Below are positions 1-5,043 of a stretch of 5,384 bases of DNA, piece by piece. The notes under the pieces were generated by a model that saw only the letters and a program-made list of their open reading frames with translations, was not told the origin of the DNA and did not search any database. The DNA comes from Gammaproteobacteria bacterium (GTDB lineage Bacteria > Pseudomonadota > Gammaproteobacteria > Pseudomonadales > UBA3067): positions 1 to 5,384 of the forward strand of contig JAHRVS010000302.1 of assembly GCA_019090565.1 (NCBI GenBank), given 5' to 3'. Each line of letters starts with the position of its first letter. The stretch's first letter is position 1. The translations under genes were made by a program, and so were the position numbers.

Positions 1-364
1 AAATGGTTTCACAACCACCCGCTAAAATAATATCGTCGTAACCACTGGCAATTTGGTTCGCAGCAGTAGAGATCGCCTGCAAGCCAGAAGAACAGTAACG
101 GCTAACAGTTTGACCAGAAACAGTAATAGGCAGATCAGCAACAACCGTAGCGATACGACCGATGTTAAAACCTTGAGGCCCTTCAGGAAGCCCAGTTCCT
201 ACAATACAGTCACCGATTTCTTCTGCATCAACCTTAGGGTTGCGCTCCAGCAATGCTTTGATCAAATGCCCCAGCATGTCAGCCGGAGGCGTCATGTTAA
301 AAGAACCACGGTGAGATTTAGCCAGACCAGTACGAACGCTATCTACGATCACTACATCACGCAT
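1..364 (-). CDS. Thiolase (acetyl-CoA C-acyltransferase family), N-terminal part, cut by window edge
   Basis: This is the N-terminal 121 residues of a thiolase; the rest lies beyond the left edge. Thiolases cleave 3-ketoacyl-CoA with CoA at the end of beta-oxidation, or condense two acyl-CoAs in the reverse direction, in the cytoplasm. The sequence shows the typical N-terminus MRDVVIVDSVRTGLAKSHRG and, at residues 87-98, VSRYCSSGLQAI, in which Cys91 is the expected acyl-accepting nucleophile. The CSSGLQA form is closer to degradative/peroxisomal-type thiolases (CSSGLQAV) than to PhaA/AtoB types (CGSGLKAV), from memory of the families. The C-terminal His and second Cys are not in view. The ATG at 362-364 is supported by AGGAG (371-375) six bases upstream. 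A TATAAA at 388-393 on this strand could be a -10 box, but no good -35 is visible. Codons such as CGT, GGT and CTG suggest good expression. Confidence 0.95.
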   Translation of the reverse strand, partial: MRDVVIVDSVRTGLAKSHRGSFNMTPPADMLGHLIKALLERNPKVDAEEIGDCIVGTGLPEGPQGFNIGRIATVVADLPITVSGQTVSRYCSSGLQAISTAANQIASGYDDIILAGGCETI

Positions 365-425
365 AGCTTGCTCCTTTTTTAGAATATTTTATAAGTACTA
401 TTATCACGATGCGGGAAAGTGCGAA

Positions 426-557
426 ATTGTGGTTCTCACTCAATACCTACATCTCGGATGGGCCTATTGCTGCGCTTGGCATCGTCTTACGATGAAAGCT
501 GAGTCAATGGTATAGCCCTACGGTTGAGGCCGTGATAGTACGTAAGAGAACAACAAT
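426..557. repeat. Foldable element bounded by a 12-base inverted repeat
   Basis: The ends 426-437 (ATTGTGGTTCTC) and 546-557 (GAGAACAACAAT) pair at 11 of 12 positions, with one mismatch (431/552). Inside is a long arm: GGGC-C-TAT (460-467) faces ATAGCCC (512-518), then GCTT (474-477) faces AAGC (496-499), capped by a perfect six-pair hairpin, CATCGT (480-485) with ACGATG (489-494) and loop CTT. ACGG (520-523) and CCGT (530-533) can form a second small hairpin, and CATC/GATG (450-460) competes for one base of the long arm. It could be an RNA leader or small RNA, a miniature mobile element, or chance. No target-site duplication is evident. It matches no RNA family I can recall. Confidence 0.4.
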
Positions 558-605
558 GATCAAGTTTTATTAGCCGCCCTATTAGCGCCTTATATCACTT
601 GATCA
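557..605. repeat. Nine-base perfect inverted repeat with internal tandem repeat
   Basis: TGATCAAGT (557-565) and ACTTGATCA (597-605) are perfect inverted copies separated by 31 bases. The spacer holds two nearly identical back-to-back units, TATTAGCCGCC (569-579) and TATTAGCGCC (580-589). The first arm shares base 557 with the preceding element. It could be an operator pair or a stem-loop. There is no T-run after either arm, so it is not a canonical terminator. Confidence 0.4.
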
Positions 606-770
606 CCAATGGAAATAAAGGAAAGCAGTGAAATTATTCAGAATAAACTGATGGCTATGAACTTGGGCGCGCGCATTATAGATCAGCAGCAACCTACAAC
701 CCGATGTGATCACTTCGTACTATTGCCCGCAACATCACTGCTCAATCAAAAGTAAAGCGCCCTGAAAGAG

Positions 771-887
771 AATAATTCCAGGTTACCAAGGAGGCACCCT
801 CTCGCAAACGCGTCGTGCCCAGCTAGCCAGGCTCCCTGAGGCTGCTAGCCTGATTTAAAACTGGGAAGGCACTTAAAATAATTCCAG
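771..887. repeat. Imperfect palindrome framed by 11-base direct repeats
   Basis: AATAATTCCAG occurs at 771-781 and again at 877-887. Between them, 820-852 folds into a bulged hairpin: CAG/CTG (820-822/850-852), CTA/TAG (823-825/846-848), GC/GC (826-827/841-842) and CAGG/CCTG (828-831/835-838) around loop CTC. An outer pair, GTGCC (815-819) with GGCAC (868-872), closes a 58-base palindrome; GGCAC also occurs at 793-797 and could compete. It lies just downstream of the NAD kinase-like gene. The shape recalls a REP-type or miniature mobile element, but no family is recognised and no U-run marks a terminator. Confidence 0.4.
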
Positions 888-909
888 CTAAATAGTGCTA
901 CGCATCAGC

Positions 910-2052
910 TCAGCCGGCGGGATAAATAATACGGTCTTCATAGCCGACAATAACTGAAAAATAACCTGCCAGCTTCTCATCAAGGCTCACATCTCCCGTG
1001 TCCAACAGGATCGGCCGGTGTTGCAAGGAACGTAATTTCGTTCTGCTGGCTACGACTAAGATATTCTCCTTTTTAATCATTCGAATTACGGCAGGGCTAA
1101 TCTGCTGATTCCCGCGCCCGAACAAATGCCCTTGCCCGCCAATTAAGGTCAGAATCATTTTTACGGGCGCGTCCTCGCTTTCAACGCCCAACAATGAAAT
1201 AAGTTGATCCTCGGTAGCATCGGCCTTAAGTAAACATCCATTTTTTATAACGTCAACACCCAACAAGGTCCCTTCAATGCCCATTTCATGCTTTATTGAC
1301 ATCGTTGTAGTGCCCGCACCTATAACACACAGTGTATTTGCATCAAGGGACTCGCATACTTCAGCGGCAATATCAGTCAGCACCAGCTCCTCTTTCTCAA
1401 GCCCTCCACACTTCACATGCTGGAGATAGCGCAAATCCATGGGGACACGTAGCTCACCAAAATAAAGAGATTTCAAGCACCCCTCCCTGTAAGAGGCTTC
1501 ATCGATATCTCTAACCTCCGCATCCATCAAGCTCAGCACTTCGCCCCTTATCATCAGCTTAATCAGCTCACCTGCCGCCGCAGGCGTGTTCGTATATACG
1601 CCGGACTGCATTTTGACTCCCGCTGGAACGCCCAGGCAGACGGGCCCCAAACCGATCGCTGAAAAAATATCCCGCGCGGTGCCATCACCGCCCACAAAAA
1701 GGAGTAAATCGACCCCTTGATGAACAATTGCCAAGGCAACTTTGCGTGTATCCTCAGCGCTGCTTTGACCTGCGGTCGCCGGATAGCTCAGCAGACGACG
1801 CTCACAACCAAAGTGCTTTGCCACATCGCCGCCCATCTCGCCCGGCACCGTTACAATGAGAATCTGACCCTGGATTTCCACCAATGGAGCAAGCGCTAAC
1901 GCAGCTCTATCAGAGGATTTTGGCTTAGCGCCCCGCGACAAGGCTAGCGCAACGATTTCAGCTCCATCGCTACCCTTGAGCGCCACGCTCCCACCCAAAC
2001 CAGCAAGTGGGTTTACAATAAGGCCCAATCGAAATTTTCTATTCATAATCAT
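910..2052 (-). CDS. ATP-NAD kinase/AcoX family protein (diverged NAD kinase-like)
   Basis: This 380-residue protein belongs to the ATP-NAD/AcoX kinase group (COG3199 type) of the NAD kinase/diacylglycerol kinase fold. The kinase signature GGDGT is at residues 121-125 (FVGGDGTARDI), preceded by LGLIVNPLAGLGG (9-21), a typical N-terminus of the group. GVPAGVKMQSGVY (141-153) occupies the nucleotide-site region after the signature. GGQGHLFGRGNQQ (305-317) is a C-terminal motif I recall from this group rather than from housekeeping NadK, and the length exceeds the roughly 290-300 residues of bacterial NadK. A nucleotide or related phosphotransfer role is likely, but the true substrate is not established here, so I give no symbol. 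ATG at 2052 and ATG at 2046 are both possible starts; neither has a visible Shine-Dalgarno sequence. It is divergent from the 71-residue gene and stands alone. Confidence 0.87.
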   Translation of the reverse strand: MIMNRKFRLGLIVNPLAGLGGSVALKGSDGAEIVALALSRGAKPKSSDRAALALAPLVEIQGQILIVTVPGEMGGDVAKHFGCERRLLSYPATAGQSSAEDTRKVALAIVHQGVDLLLFVGGDGTARDIFSAIGLGPVCLGVPAGVKMQSGVYTNTPAAAGELIKLMIRGEVLSLMDAEVRDIDEASYREGCLKSLYFGELRVPMDLRYLQHVKCGGLEKEELVLTDIAAEVCESLDANTLCVIGAGTTTMSIKHEMGIEGTLLGVDVIKNGCLLKADATEDQLISLLGVESEDAPVKMILTLIGGQGHLFGRGNQQISPAVIRMIKKENILVVASRTKLRSLQHRPILLDTGDVSLDEKLAGYFSVIVGYEDRIIYPAG

Positions 2053-2066
2053 GATTAAAAACCGAA

Positions 2067-2093
2067 ATTAAGGACACCAAGCTCAAAATTAAG
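2067..2093 (-). promoter_or_regulatory. Paired CTTAAT motifs in the NAD kinase-like gene leader
   Basis: On the minus strand CTTAAT occurs at 2088-2093 and 2067-2072, 21 bases apart (about two helical turns), just before the NAD kinase-like start. With the two CTTAAC copies at 2201-2217 this makes four CTTAA motifs in the 284-base divergent region. The motif resembles half-sites of PmrA/QseB-type response regulators, but AT-rich DNA yields such 5-mers easily. Confidence 0.2.
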
Positions 2094-2197
2094 ACTAGAT
2101 TTAGAGCGCGTTCACAATTTTTAACATAGTTTGGGCTAAAAACAGGTTTTCTTAGTAGAAAAAAGCACGTCGTCTCTGGTATCTTCGGTCTAATATA

Positions 2198-2217
2198 AAC
2201 CTTAACTGAACCTTAAC
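2198..2217 (+). promoter_or_regulatory. 11-base-phased direct repeat, candidate OmpR/PmrA-type regulator box
   Basis: AACCTTAAC occurs at 2198-2206 and again at 2209-2217, start to start 11 bases, one helical turn. The core CTTAAC-N5-CTTAAC matches the layout of PmrA/QseB-type boxes (YTTAAK-N5-YTTAAK), except that the last base of each half is C instead of G or T. Tandem half-sites one turn apart are typical of dimeric OmpR/PhoB-family response regulators. The box lies 120 bases upstream of the 71-residue gene and 146 upstream of the NAD kinase-like gene. AT-rich sequence TAATATAAA (2191-2199) abuts it, so it could either overlap or follow a -10 element. Confidence 0.4.
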
Positions 2218-2226
2218 GAGCAAAGC

Positions 2227-2240
2227 GCTGTTCAAACAGC
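2227..2240. promoter_or_regulatory. 14-base palindrome, possible operator
   Basis: GCTGTT (2227-2232) and AACAGC (2235-2240) form a perfect inverted repeat around CA. It lies ten bases after the phased repeats in the same divergent region, so it may be an operator. The CTGT/ACAG halves recall LexA, but their spacing is four bases rather than the eight of the enterobacterial LexA box. No T-run follows. Confidence 0.3.
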
Positions 2241-2336
2241 AATTAAAGTTCACAAAAGACCAATAATAAAACTGAAGCAATTTACTCAGGTAACACGAGA
2301 ATTATTCAGCTCTGCTAAATCTATAAAGGTTAACCT

Positions 2337-2552
2337 ATGCGTTTAGTCAGTAAAATTCGAACAGATTACACTAGCAAGCATCTTAATAGTGCTGCGCTCG
2401 TTGCCAGTAATGGCAACGAAATCGCAATAACTGAACAAATGATGCAGCGTGCTTTTGATCAATATGAAAACCGTGGTTTTTACCCTAGCAATTTAATGCT
2501 ACAGGCTAAATTATTCAAAAAGCACAACCGAAGCCATCTTAAGCTCGTGTAA
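2337..2552 (+). CDS. Small basic hypothetical protein, 71 residues
   Basis: I do not recognise this protein. It starts at ATG 2337 with AAAGG (2325-2329) seven bases upstream, a good ribosome site that makes translation plausible. The product is rich in Lys, Arg, Asn and Gln and has no hydrophobic segment, so it is probably cytoplasmic. The C-terminal half contains an aromatic patch FDQYENRGFYPSN (residues 39-51) followed by a basic, helix-prone tail (KLFKKHNRSHLKL). There is no cysteine and no known catalytic motif. The start is embedded in a ten-base palindrome, AGGTTAACCT (2327-2336), which includes part of the ribosome site. The gene converges on pdxB with only five bases between stop codons, leaving no room for a terminator. 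A regulatory or stress-linked role is possible from the repeat-rich upstream region, but that is inference only. Confidence 0.6.
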   Translation: MRLVSKIRTDYTSKHLNSAALVASNGNEIAITEQMMQRAFDQYENRGFYPSNLMLQAKLFKKHNRSHLKLV

Positions 2553-2557
2553 AACCA

Positions 2558-3700
2558 CTAAACAACCGCAAAGCCCAAGCTCTTCAGCTTCTCCTGCTCA
2601 ACCCCGTTCAGCAGCTTCTTTTCCAGCTTGTAGCAAGAAAACTCCCTCCGCTTTCGATAAGTTTTTCGCAAGCTATCGAAACCTTGTGAGCGCTGAGCGG
2701 CTCCTTCGGTATTCTTCATCAGTTTTCTCAGCGCAGCATCGTCTTGCCGAATTGAGTAGGCATAACGGACACAGGTGGCAATCGACGATGCTAGCCCCTT
2801 TTTTCTTGGGTGAGGTGCGTTACTTTGAACCGCCTCATCCGGCAATTGGACGTCGCAATCCAGCAGCAGGTACTGGCACAGGGCCTCGTATAACATGCGA
2901 GTCCCTGCTACTTTACCATCATGGCTATAGCCAGCGATGTGGGGCGTCGCCAGATAACAAAGATCAACCAACTCTTGACTGATGCCCGGCTCATTTTCCC
3001 AAACATCCAACCCCACCTGCAGGTCTTGGCCATTCAGCAGTAACTGATAAAGCGCCTGATTATCTACCACTGCACCACGCCCGCTATTAAGTAGCAAAGC
3101 CCCAGGCTTTAGCTCCTTTAAAAAATCATGGTCTGCTAAATGGTATGTGGGATGAGGTCCGCCTTTAGTCAAAGGGGTATGAAAACTCACGATATCGGCC
3201 TGGCATAAGTCTTCGAGTTTATTGTGCGCCCACTCAGGCTTAAAAGGATCATAGCAAACTGCCGAAACACCCAGAGCATTGCAAAGCTCCTTCACTCGGC
3301 TGCCGACGCTCCCTGCGCCCACTATCCCAATTTCCAGCCGATCAAGACAAGAGACAGGCTTTTCTATGGCCGGATTTTCCCACCAGTCAAACAATGCGGC
3401 CACAATGTATTCTGCTACGGAGTTCGCATTGCAGCCCGGCGCGCTGGAGAAAGAAATTCCCGCATTGGATAAATAGCCTTTATCTATGTGGTCTTCGCCA
3501 ATAGTTGCCGTACCAACGAAGGATACGCAACTTCCCTCTAGAAGCTTTTTATTGACCTGAGTAATCGACCGAACAAGTAATACGTCGGCATCCTTCACAT
3601 GCTCCGCTCGAATGTCTCTGCCTGGGTAGAGAAACAGCTCACCCATTGCAGAAAAATATGGCTCAACAAGAGGAATGTTTTCATCACATACAATTTTCAT
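2558..3700 (-). CDS. pdxB: Erythronate-4-phosphate dehydrogenase
   Basis: PdxB oxidises 4-phospho-D-erythronate to 2-oxo-3-hydroxy-4-phosphobutanoate with NAD, the second step of the DXP-dependent pyridoxal phosphate pathway, between Epd and SerC, in the cytoplasm. The 380-residue length matches the family (about 380). It is a D-isomer-specific 2-hydroxyacid dehydrogenase: the N-terminus MKIVCDENIP is typical, the NAD loop GAGSVG is at 128-133, and Asp151 follows the second strand as the expected adenosine-ribose ligand. The catalytic triad is intact: Arg208 in NSGRG, Glu237 in ENEPG and His254 in TPHIAG. The region after about 285 fits the PdxB-specific C-terminal dimerisation domain. The ATG at 3698-3700 gives the family N-terminus, but the ribosome site is weak. 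The gene stands alone: it is convergent with the 71-residue gene and divergent from the thioredoxin-like gene. Confidence 0.97.
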   Translation of the reverse strand: MKIVCDENIPLVEPYFSAMGELFLYPGRDIRAEHVKDADVLLVRSITQVNKKLLEGSCVSFVGTATIGEDHIDKGYLSNAGISFSSAPGCNANSVAEYIVAALFDWWENPAIEKPVSCLDRLEIGIVGAGSVGSRVKELCNALGVSAVCYDPFKPEWAHNKLEDLCQADIVSFHTPLTKGGPHPTYHLADHDFLKELKPGALLLNSGRGAVVDNQALYQLLLNGQDLQVGLDVWENEPGISQELVDLCYLATPHIAGYSHDGKVAGTRMLYEALCQYLLLDCDVQLPDEAVQSNAPHPRKKGLASSIATCVRYAYSIRQDDAALRKLMKNTEGAAQRSQGFDSLRKTYRKRREFSCYKLEKKLLNGVEQEKLKSLGFAVV

Positions 3701-3833
3701 AGTGCTTATTCTACCGAAATTGTTTATACGACCCTACCAGATTGCAGGAGGCGAACCAGCAGACTTTCAATAGCCTACCGCCGGTAGAGTGCACGCATAA
3801 AAACCCCTTGAATAACCAAGAGCTACCCGCCAC

Positions 3834-3895
3834 CTTCCAAGCTATCTTCGTTAGTGGAAGCTATAATCACCTTTAGCTCAGCGGCCATTAGCTAT
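3834..3895. repeat. Short inverted repeat with three AGCTAT copies
   Basis: CTTCCA (3834-3839) and TGGAAG (3855-3860) form a six-base inverted repeat. AGCTAT occurs at 3840-3845, 3859-3864 and 3890-3895. The cluster is 139 bases upstream of pdxB and could be a protein-binding site. The copies are not evenly phased (19 and 31 bases apart), so the case is weak. Confidence 0.25.
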
Positions 3896-4040
3896 ACCAC
3901 TACACAAAGAACCTCTAAACGCGACAACTGCGTCATCGCAACGCGCAAACCCTCGTGCATTTCTTATTCACTGCGTCTCTACCGATGTCTTTCATGCAGT
4001 CATCTGCGGGGGACTCCCTTGCTTTCACCTGAAAATCACT

Positions 4041-4077
4041 ATTTTTAAAGACATTCACCAAGGGTGATTAAAAATCA
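4041..4077. repeat. AT-rich nested inverted repeat
   Basis: ATTTTTA (4041-4047) faces TAAAAAT (4069-4075), and inside it TCACC (4055-4059) faces GGTGA (4063-4067) around loop AAG. An alternative hairpin pairs TGATT (4065-4069) with AATCA (4073-4077). T-runs precede the stem and A-runs follow it, the wrong order for an intrinsic terminator on either strand. It lies about 145 bases upstream of the thioredoxin-like gene and may be an operator. Confidence 0.3.
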
Positions 4078-4208
4078 GACATACTAACTAATAGTTTTCA
4101 GAATTCAGGCTTTTAGTCAATCAAGAAATATCACATAATCACAGACTGTTTTTAAGCGCCCCACTGCTTTAAAGCAACATATCAAACAAAGTATCTACCT
4201 ACAACTAC

Positions 4209-4213
4209 AAGGA
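4209..4213 (+). promoter_or_regulatory. Ribosome binding site that fixes a TTG start
   Basis: AAGGA lies seven bases before TTG at 4221. No ATG occurs in frame until residue 182, far inside the thioredoxin domain, so this site is the main support for the non-AUG start. Confidence 0.75.
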
Positions 4214-4220
4214 AAGCATC

Positions 4221-4874
4221 TTGGAAACAACGCGACCCTGTGCTGCGCAAACAGCCGTTTTTAATACTTTTGGCATATCTAGACTGATACCGAAAGGAGC
4301 GAGCTTAATCTTTCTTTTATCCATTGTCGCCATTTTAGTGGGCAGCACCATTAGCGCCAACGCTAGCGCAGATATTTTAAAGCCATTAAAAGAAGCAAAA
4401 ATTCTACAGCCCATTAAAAGTGCGAACTTATATGGCCGCAAATTTGATGAGGTTAATGTCGGCACCCAAGCACCGGACTTCACACTCCAGTCTCTTTCGG
4501 AGCAAAGCGTCCACTTGGCTGAGCATCGAGGAAAAGTAAGCATTATCACATTCTGGGCCAGCTGGTGTGGTCCCTGTCGTATCGAGCTTCCTCATTTCGA
4601 AAAACTACGCAATGAAATTGGCGAAGATCAGGTTGCCATTATCGCTGTAAGTGCGGATTCTAAGCGCAAAGATATCGTGGCTTTTTCAAAAGAGCTTAAT
4701 CTGAACTTTCCACTCCTTTTTGACCCAAAACTAGAGGTAAACCGCCTCTATCGTATTCGGGCGATGCCGACTACATTTATCGTCGACAAAGAGGGTGTGA
4801 TTCGACATGTTCATATGGGATTTAAAGAAAGCGTTCTACCTTTGTATGAAAAGGAGCTGCGCGCTCTTCTTTGA
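4221..4874 (+). CDS. TlpA/ResA-type thioredoxin-like protein, exported or membrane-anchored
   Basis: This 217-residue protein is a thiol-disulfide oxidoreductase of the TlpA/ResA group, expected in the periplasm, where such proteins usually keep cysteines reduced (for example in cytochrome c maturation). Residues 27-44 are a hydrophobic segment following Arg/Lys, and NASA-D (47-51) could be a signal peptidase I site, so it is either secreted or an N-terminal anchor. The thioredoxin/AhpC-TSA domain runs from about 80 to the end: APDFTLQSL (84-92), FWASWCGPCR (111-120) with redox cysteines Cys116 and Cys119, and the cis-proline loop AMPTTF (181-186). The start is TTG at 4221, chosen because AAGGA lies seven bases upstream, the export signal is included, and no ATG precedes the core. 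It is a single-gene unit followed by a hairpin terminator. Its redox partner cannot be told from this window. Confidence 0.92.
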   Translation: METTRPCAAQTAVFNTFGISRLIPKGASLIFLLSIVAILVGSTISANASADILKPLKEAKILQPIKSANLYGRKFDEVNVGTQAPDFTLQSLSEQSVHLAEHRGKVSIITFWASWCGPCRIELPHFEKLRNEIGEDQVAIIAVSADSKRKDIVAFSKELNLNFPLLFDPKLEVNRLYRIRAMPTTFIVDKEGVIRHVHMGFKESVLPLYEKELRALL

Positions 4875-4895
4875 GGATAGGTTGCATTGACTTTA

Positions 4896-4936
4896 AGTCT
4901 GCGGGCTCGATAGCCCACAGACTCTTTACATCTTTA
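4896..4936 (+). terminator. Strong hairpin terminator after the thioredoxin-like gene
   Basis: AGTCTGCGGGCT (4896-4907) pairs with AGCCCACAGACT (4912-4923) over 12 positions with one C-A mismatch, around loop CGAT. It begins 22 bases after the stop codon. The downstream tail, CTTTACATCTTT, is U-rich but interrupted, so termination may be partial. It lies between convergent genes and could also act on minus-strand transcripts from the SDR gene, though the T-tract on that side is weaker. Confidence 0.75.
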
Positions 4937-4950
4937 GTGTGCACAAGACT

Positions 4951-4985
4951 TAACGGCATTTAACGCCAATCCGACGCAGCCGTTA
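4951..4985. repeat. Seven-base inverted repeat in the convergent gap
   Basis: TAACGGC (4951-4957) and GCCGTTA (4979-4985) are perfect inverted copies with a 21-base spacer. This is the middle one of three stem-loops in the 169-base gap between convergent genes. No U-run follows on either strand, so it is not called a terminator. Confidence 0.3.
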
Positions 4986-5016
4986 TCCCCGCTTATTGTG
5001 ACAATTCCTTTTTGGC

Positions 5017-5034
5017 ACCTAGATGGAGCTAGGT
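5017..5034 (-). repeat. Hairpin just after the SDR stop codon
   Basis: ACCTAG (5017-5022) and CTAGGT (5029-5034) form a perfect six-base stem with loop ATGGAG, ending ten bases beyond the SDR stop. An outer GGC/GCC pairing is possible with a bulge. In the SDR reading direction it is followed by an A-run rather than a T-run, so it may protect or end the transcript but is not a canonical terminator. Confidence 0.35.
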
Positions 5035-5043
5035 TAAAGGAGC

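Larger units (their letters stand above)
365..909. other. 545-base intergenic region, no convincing gene, rich in inverted repeats
   Basis: This gap lies between the 5' end of the thiolase and the 3' end of the NAD kinase-like gene, both on the minus strand. I find no long open frame, no tRNA and no decayed gene I can recognise. Instead it carries a foldable block (426-557), a nine-base inverted repeat touching it (557-605), a small AT-rich hairpin (CAGT 626-629 and TTATT 634-638 facing AATAA 642-646 and ACTG 647-650), and a palindrome between direct repeats (771-887). If the thiolase transcript began far upstream, the first of these would lie in its leader. No U-run follows any of the hairpins closely enough to call a terminator. 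Confidence 0.6.
3701..4220. other. 520-base divergent intergenic region, no convincing gene
   Basis: This lies between the starts of pdxB (minus) and the thioredoxin-like gene (plus), so it should hold both promoters, but I find no strong -35/-10 pair for either. CATAAT with a poor -35 upstream, around 4134, is a weak candidate for the plus-strand gene. The open frame at 3854-4048 has no ribosome site and no protein-like features. Short structures seen are CTACC/GGTAG (3775-3779/3783-3787), CTTCCA/TGGAAG (3834-3839/3855-3860), CGCG-TGCG facing CGCA-CGCG (3920-3945), and the AT-rich inverted repeat at 4041-4075. Confidence 0.6.

Noticed and set aside
53..382. 109-codon plus-strand open frame opposite the thiolase
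   Set aside because: It is antisense to a clear thiolase and its product has no protein-like features or ribosome site support.
426..557. Retron-type RNA, with the outer inverted repeat as a1/a2
   Set aside because: There is no reverse transcriptase gene in the window and the flanking genes are metabolic.
771..887. Integron attC site or intrinsic terminator
   Set aside because: The GTTRRRY/RYYYAAC core sites of attC are absent and no integrase is nearby; the hairpin has no T-run next to it on either strand.
2227..2240. LexA box (CTGT...ACAG)
   Set aside because: The halves are four bases apart rather than eight, so the enterobacterial LexA consensus is not met.
3865..3900. tRNA-like segment: TTTAGCTCAG resembles a tRNA D-arm
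   Set aside because: No matching anticodon stem, T-arm (GGTTCGA) or acceptor 3' end follows on either strand, so no cloverleaf can be built.
3854..4048. 64-codon plus-strand frame between pdxB and the thioredoxin-like gene
   Set aside because: No ribosome site, no recognisable domain and a composition unlike the real genes here.
4205..4549. 114-codon minus-strand frame
   Set aside because: It lies antisense to the thioredoxin-like gene, which has clear domain motifs in the opposite frame.
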